Shown one piece after another: positions 6,232 to 10,239 of a stretch of DNA of 10,239 bases. Source of the stretch: Candidatus Pygmaiobacter gallistercoris (GTDB lineage Bacteria; Bacillota; Clostridia; Oscillospirales; Ruminococcaceae); assembly GCA_019113125.1 (NCBI GenBank), contig DXIA01000016.1:1-10239 (forward strand), read 5' to 3'. The notes under the pieces were generated by a model. It had not been told where the DNA came from. It did not search any database and saw nothing but the letters and a program-made list of their open reading frames with translations. Position numbers and translations under genes: made by a program. Every line of letters begins with the position of its first letter. The first letter of the stretch is position 1.

Positions 6232-7110
6232 ATGACAATTTTGGACGGCCTGTTTCAGGGAATCATTCAGGGGGCAACCGAGTTTTTGCCCATCTCGAGC
6301 GACGGACACCTCACCCTCTACCAGCATCTGACCGGAAATTCCGGCGAGGGGGCGCTCTTCTTCAATCTGATGCTGCATCTGGGCACCCTTGTGGCGGTCT
6401 TTGTCGCCTACCACAAGGATATCTGGGAGCTGATCTGTGCCTTCTTCGCGATGGTCCGGGACATCTTCACCGGAAGGTTCAGCTTTAAGACCAAGGACGA
6501 AAACCGCCGGATGATCTTCATGCTCTTTCTCGCCTGCGTCCCGCTGCTGGCCTTTCTGCCGGTCAAGGACTGGGTGACCGGCATCACCGAGGACAGCGAC
6601 ATCGTGGTCGAGGGGCTGTGTTTCCTCTGGACGGCGGCGCTGCTCTTCCTCGCCTCGAAATGCGTCAAAGGCAAGAAGACCGCAAGCGGGATGCGGGTGC
6701 GGGATGCGCTGATCGTCGGCGTCTTCCAGGGCACCGCCATCATGCCGGGCATCTCCCGCTCGGGCTCCACCATCTCGAGCGGCCTGCTGCTGGGCTACTC
6801 GAAGGAGTACTGCGTCAAGTTCAGTTTCATCCTCGGCATTCCCGCCATCCTCGGCGCGAGCCTGCTCGAGGCAAAGGACGCGTTTGAGGCGGGGATCTCG
6901 ATCGAGTGGGGCCCGGTGCTGGTCGGCATGCTGACCGCCGCCGTGGTGGGCTATCTCTGCATCCGGCTGATCCAGTACCTCGTCGCGAGCGACCGGTTCA
7001 TCCTCTTCTCCTACTACACCGCCGCGCTGGGCACCGTCGTGCTGATCGCGGGGATCCTCGAGCATCTGTGGGGCGAGAACATCGTCGCGCTGGTCTCGCG
7101 GCTGCTGTGA
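6232..7110 (+). CDS. uppP: Undecaprenyl-diphosphatase (UppP/BacA)
   Basis: Integral membrane phosphatase that converts undecaprenyl diphosphate to the monophosphate carrier used for peptidoglycan and other envelope polymers; overexpression gives bacitracin resistance. The 292 residues are mostly hydrophobic helices. The two active-site motifs are present: QGATEFLPISSDGH (13-26; Q13xxxE17 and His26) and PGISRSGST (172-180, with the essential Arg176). Hydrophobic spans are clear at about 46-60, 93-110, 126-142, 198-212, 226-247 and 257-276. The ATG at 6232 has GGAGG 7 bases upstream, which excludes the longer frame from 6130. It is the first gene of an operon with ftsK (29-base gap). Asp24 stands in the SSxGH motif at a position that varies in the family, so activity is expected. 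Confidence 0.96.
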   Translation: MTILDGLFQGIIQGATEFLPISSDGHLTLYQHLTGNSGEGALFFNLMLHLGTLVAVFVAYHKDIWELICAFFAMVRDIFTGRFSFKTKDENRRMIFMLFLACVPLLAFLPVKDWVTGITEDSDIVVEGLCFLWTAALLFLASKCVKGKKTASGMRVRDALIVGVFQGTAIMPGISRSGSTISSGLLLGYSKEYCVKFSFILGIPAILGASLLEAKDAFEAGISIEWGPVLVGMLTAAVVGYLCIRLIQYLVASDRFILFSYYTAALGTVVLIAGILEHLWGENIVALVSRLL

Positions 7111-7139
7111 GCCGGTCAAATTTAGGGAGTATCTGACCA

Positions 7140-9653
7140 ATGGCAACGAAAAACACAAAGAAAAAGACCCCGGCACACCGCCGCAAAGCGGCGAAACGGC
7201 AGCCCGAGATCAACAAATCCTGGAGCATTCTGCTCTTCGGGCTCGGTGCGCTGCTGCTCGCGCTGACCTTCATCAAGGGGGCGCCGGTCTGGAACGCCAT
7301 CTCGGGGCTGCTGTTCGGGCTGTTCGGGGTCATCACCTACGCCGTCGCACCGGTGGTGCTCTACCTCGCCTGCCTGATCGCGGCGGGCCGGCCGGCCAGG
7401 GCGAAACTCTGGCAGGGCGGTCTGCTGCTCTGCTTTGCCAGCGCACTGGCGCTGATCTTCTCCCGGCTGGATCTCTCTGCCGGGACCTTTTTTGAGATTC
7501 TCGCGGCGCTCGGCCAGGCGGGGCAGCAGCTGCGGGGCGGGGGACTGCTCTCGGCGCTGATCGGCTGGCCGCTGCTCGTCCTCTGCGGGCGGCCGGCGGC
7601 GAACATCATCATCGTGGTGATCGTGCTGGTCTTCTTCATGCTGCTGACCAACACCACCCCGGTCGATCTCTACCGGATCTTCCGGGAGAAGGCGGGCAGC
7701 GCCAAGGGGCGGTTCGACGAGTATGAGCGCAACGCCGCGGCCGCCCGGGCCGCCCGGGAGGAGCGCCGCCGGCAGGAGGTCGCCGCGGCGGCGGCCGAGC
7801 TCGAGGCCGAGGAGGCCGCGCGCGCCCGTGCCGCCCGCACCGCGTCGAGCATCGACATCCCGCTCGACGACACCGGCGCCGGGATGCCCCAGGCCGAGGG
7901 CGGCCCGCGGGACTACGGCTCCGCCCCCCCGCCGCCGGGCATTGACATGAGCGCCCCCTTTGCGACCCACATTTCCGCAAAGCCGAAGGAGCAGCCCGCC
8001 GCGAAACAACCCGAGCCGCCGGCGGCAAAGCCGCAGCAGGAGTCCGCAACGGAGGACAGCGCGGTGGACCAGTTGATTCGCAAAGCGGCGGCGCCGAAAC
8101 CGGCGCAGGAGACGGTGCATCCGGCGGATGCGGACGGGCAGCTGCTGATTGCCCCCGGCACGCCGGGGCAGAACGCCTATCAGCACCCGCCGCTGAGCCT
8201 CTTTGAGCCGGACAAGCCCGGCACCGACAGCGGGGACGAGGCCGAGATGCGCAAAAACGCCGATCTGTTGGTCAACACGCTGGCGAGTTTCGGGGTTCAG
8301 ACCCGGCTGATGGACATCAGCCGCGGCCCGTCGGTCACCCGGTACGAGCTGCAGCCCGCCGCCGGGGTCAAGATCAGCCGGATCACCGGCCTCGCCGACG
8401 ACATCGCCCTCAACCTCGCGGCCGCCGGGGTGCGGATCGAGGCGCCGATCCCCGGCAAGGCGGCGGTCGGCATCGAGGTGCCGAACAAACACGCGAGTTC
8501 GGTGAGCATGTACAGCATCCTGAATGCGCCGGCCTTCCGCAGCAGCAAGAGCCCGATTCTGATCCCGCTGGGCAAGGACATCGCCGGCAGCGTGCAGGTG
8601 GCGGACCTGACCAAGATGCCCCATCTGCTGATCGCCGGCTCGACCGGCAGCGGCAAGTCGGTCTGTATCAACGCGATCATCATCAGCATCATCTACCGCA
8701 GCAGCCCGGAGGAGGTCAAGCTGATCCTCATCGACCCCAAGGTGGTCGAGCTGTCGGATTATAACGGCATTCCCCATCTGCTGATGCCGGTGGTCACCGA
8801 GCCGCGCAAGGCCAGCGGCGCGCTGGGCAGCGCGGTGGCCGAGATGGAGCGCCGCTACCAGCTGTTCGCCGCGAACAACGTGCGGGACATCAAGAGCTAC
8901 AACCGGCTGGCCGAGACCGACGGAACGCTCGAGCACCTGCCCTACATCGCCATTGTCATCGACGAGCTGGCCGACCTGATGATGGTCGCCGGCAAGGAGG
9001 TCGAGGACTACATCTGCCGGATCGCCCAGAAGGCCCGGGCCGCCGGCATGCACCTGATCGTCGCGACCCAGCGGCCGAGCGTCGACGTCATCACCGGCCT
9101 GATCAAGGCCAACATCCCCAGCCGGATCGCGTTTGCGGTCTCGAGCCAGATCGACAGCCGCACCATCCTCGACGGGGCGGGCGCGGAGAAACTGCTCGGC
9201 ATGGGCGACATGCTGTTCTTGCCGGTCGGCGCGAACAAGCCGGTCCGGATCCAGGGCACCTATGTCAAGGACGGGGAGATCTCGGCGGTCATCGACTATG
9301 TCAAGCAGTCGGGGGACGCCCAGTACGACGAGAACATGATCTCGGATATGGAGAAGTACGCCACCGAGGCCGCCGGCAAGAGCGGCGGATCCGACGGGGA
9401 CGCCGGCTCGGATCAGGACCCGATGCTGCAGCAGGCGATCGAGACGGTGGTGGATGCCGGCATGGCCTCGACCTCGCTGCTCCAGCGCAAGCTCAAGCTC
9501 GGCTATGCCCGGGCGGCGCGGATCATGGACGCGATGGAGGAGCTGCATGTCATCGGTCCCTACGAGGGCTCAAAGCCCCGGGCGGTGCTGATCGGCCGCC
9601 AGCAGGTGATCGAGATGTTTACCAACGGCACAAACGAGGAGCCCCCGTTCTGA
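7140..9653 (+). CDS. ftsK: FtsK/SpoIIIE-family DNA translocase
   Basis: Membrane-anchored hexameric ATPase that pumps double-stranded DNA through the closing division or sporulation septum. It is 837 residues. A basic N-terminus (1-25) leads into four to five membrane spans at about 28-44, 56-80, 93-108, 135-150 and 154-170. A charged Ala/Arg/Glu helical stretch (about 190-235) and a Pro/Ala-rich linker to about 360 follow. The alpha domain is about 365-450. The motor has Walker A GSTGSGKS (500-507) and Walker B IVIDELADLM (605-614), plus the family hallmark SQIDSRTILD...AEKLLGMGDMLF. The gamma winged helix that reads polarity sequences is about 758-820 (TSLLQRKLKLGYARAARIMD). The length is closer to SpoIIIE (about 790) than to E. 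coli FtsK (about 1330). AGGGAG lies 10 bases before the ATG. Neighbours tepA and uppP support the SpoIIIE assignment. Confidence 0.96.
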   Translation: MATKNTKKKTPAHRRKAAKRQPEINKSWSILLFGLGALLLALTFIKGAPVWNAISGLLFGLFGVITYAVAPVVLYLACLIAAGRPARAKLWQGGLLLCFASALALIFSRLDLSAGTFFEILAALGQAGQQLRGGGLLSALIGWPLLVLCGRPAANIIIVVIVLVFFMLLTNTTPVDLYRIFREKAGSAKGRFDEYERNAAAARAAREERRRQEVAAAAAELEAEEAARARAARTASSIDIPLDDTGAGMPQAEGGPRDYGSAPPPPGIDMSAPFATHISAKPKEQPAAKQPEPPAAKPQQESATEDSAVDQLIRKAAAPKPAQETVHPADADGQLLIAPGTPGQNAYQHPPLSLFEPDKPGTDSGDEAEMRKNADLLVNTLASFGVQTRLMDISRGPSVTRYELQPAAGVKISRITGLADDIALNLAAAGVRIEAPIPGKAAVGIEVPNKHASSVSMYSILNAPAFRSSKSPILIPLGKDIAGSVQVADLTKMPHLLIAGSTGSGKSVCINAIIISIIYRSSPEEVKLILIDPKVVELSDYNGIPHLLMPVVTEPRKASGALGSAVAEMERRYQLFAANNVRDIKSYNRLAETDGTLEHLPYIAIVIDELADLMMVAGKEVEDYICRIAQKARAAGMHLIVATQRPSVDVITGLIKANIPSRIAFAVSSQIDSRTILDGAGAEKLLGMGDMLFLPVGANKPVRIQGTYVKDGEISAVIDYVKQSGDAQYDENMISDMEKYATEAAGKSGGSDGDAGSDQDPMLQQAIETVVDAGMASTSLLQRKLKLGYARAARIMDAMEELHVIGPYEGSKPRAVLIGRQQVIEMFTNGTNEEPPF

Positions 9654-9677
9654 TCCGGGCGGCGGAAAGGAGCAAGG

Positions 9678-10239
9678 ATGAACGAGTTTTTGCCCGTCAG
9701 CGGCGCCGAGATGCGACAGCGGGGCTGGGATTGCTGCGATTTTGTGGTCGTCTCGGGGGACGCCTATGTCGACCACCCGAGCTTTGGCCCCGCCATCATC
9801 TCCCGGCTGCTTGAGAGCCAGGGCTACCGGGTGGGCTTTCTCTCCCAGCCGGATTTTACCACCGCGGAGAGTTTCAAGGAGTTCGGCCGGCCGAAGTACG
9901 CCTTTCTGATCGGGGCGGGGAATGTCGACAGCATGGTCGCCCACTACTCGGTGGCGAAGATCCGCCGCAAGGTGGACGAGTACACCCCCGGCGGCAGGGC
10001 CGGCAAGCGGCCCGACCGGGCGGCGATCGTCTACGCAAAGCTCGCCCGGCAGGCCTATCCTGAGGTGCCGATCGTGCTCGGCGGGCTGGAGGCCTCGCTG
10101 CGCCGGTTCGCCCACTACGACTACTGGTCGGACACCGTGATGCCCTCGATCCTCGAGGACTCGGGCGCCGATCTGCTCACCTTCGGTATGGGGGAGCACC
10201 AGACGGGCGAGATCGCAAAGCGGCTTGCAGCGGGGGAGA
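9678..10239 (+). CDS. YgiQ-family radical SAM protein (N-terminal part, runs off the window)
   Basis: The 187 visible residues are the N-terminal domain of the YgiQ (UPF0313) family: FLPVSGAEMRQRGWDCCDFVVVSGDAYVDHPSFGPAIISRLLESQGYRVG at about 4-53, then LIGAGNVDSMVAHYS, the TPGGRAGKRPDRAAIVYAK stretch, PIVLGGLEASLRRFAHYDYW and a GMGEHQ segment. These are strong family signatures; the catalytic role is not established. The radical SAM cluster motif CxxxCxxC would lie beyond position 10239, so its presence cannot be checked here. The ATG at 9678 follows AAAGGAG at 5 bases and lies 24 bases after the ftsK stop, so the two are almost surely cotranscribed. Confidence 0.92.
   Translation, partial: MNEFLPVSGAEMRQRGWDCCDFVVVSGDAYVDHPSFGPAIISRLLESQGYRVGFLSQPDFTTAESFKEFGRPKYAFLIGAGNVDSMVAHYSVAKIRRKVDEYTPGGRAGKRPDRAAIVYAKLARQAYPEVPIVLGGLEASLRRFAHYDYWSDTVMPSILEDSGADLLTFGMGEHQTGEIAKRLAAGE

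Noticed and set aside
6301..6309. Asp24 in the UppP SSxGH motif as a possibly disabling change.
   Set aside because: That position varies in the family (Ser or Thr elsewhere), and the catalytic Glu, His and Arg motifs are intact.
1..10239. Mobile elements, CRISPR repeats, tRNA or toxin-antitoxin genes.
   Set aside because: No terminal repeats, transposase motifs, spaced direct repeats, tRNA-like folds or small paired genes were seen. Gaps between genes are short and accounted for.

Overview
The window is GC-rich bacterial chromosome with dense, mostly operonic genes, clear AGGAGG-type ribosome binding sites and sigma-A-type promoters. The gene content (Rex, TepA next to an FtsK/SpoIIIE translocase, UppP, clostridial-type aconitase and isocitrate dehydrogenase, YgiQ) points to a Gram-positive Firmicute, most likely a high-GC member of the Clostridia (Oscillospiraceae/Ruminococcaceae-like). 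That placement is inferred from gene types and base composition, not from a marker gene. I see no mobile element, CRISPR array, tRNA, rRNA or phage gene.

Layout. (1) Positions 1-536, minus strand: a TetR-family regulator that runs off the left edge, with its own extended -10 promoter. (2) Positions 661-5152, minus strand: a four-gene block read in the order aconitase (acn), isocitrate dehydrogenase (icd), Rex, thymidine kinase (tdk). Spacers are 36, 59 and 71 bases, and the last holds a GC-rich hairpin. A strong promoter stands before acn at 5216-5244. (3) Positions 5153-5319: a divergent control region. (4) Positions 5320-6087, plus strand: tepA, a ClpP-fold protease, closed by a strong terminator. 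(5) Positions 6134-10239, plus strand: a new promoter, then uppP, ftsK/spoIIIE and the start of ygiQ, closely spaced and probably co-transcribed.

How the genes work together. Acn and Icd form the citrate to 2-oxoglutarate arm, which in anaerobic Clostridia mainly feeds glutamate synthesis and yields one NAD(P)H. Rex, two genes downstream, senses the NADH/NAD+ ratio. The acn promoter carries an 18-base imperfect palindrome, TTGTCAATGTTTTAACAG, that matches the clostridial Rex operator pattern at 12 of 14 defined positions and covers the -35 hexamer. This suggests a feedback loop in which Rex controls its own operon and the oxidative branch it sits in. It is the most testable observation here. 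The right half is an envelope, division and sporulation neighbourhood: recycling of the undecaprenyl carrier lipid, DNA pumping across the septum, and a protease linked to secretion and sporulation in Bacillus. All genes belong to known families. I found no convincing undescribed multi-gene system; the novelty, if any, is in the regulatory wiring.
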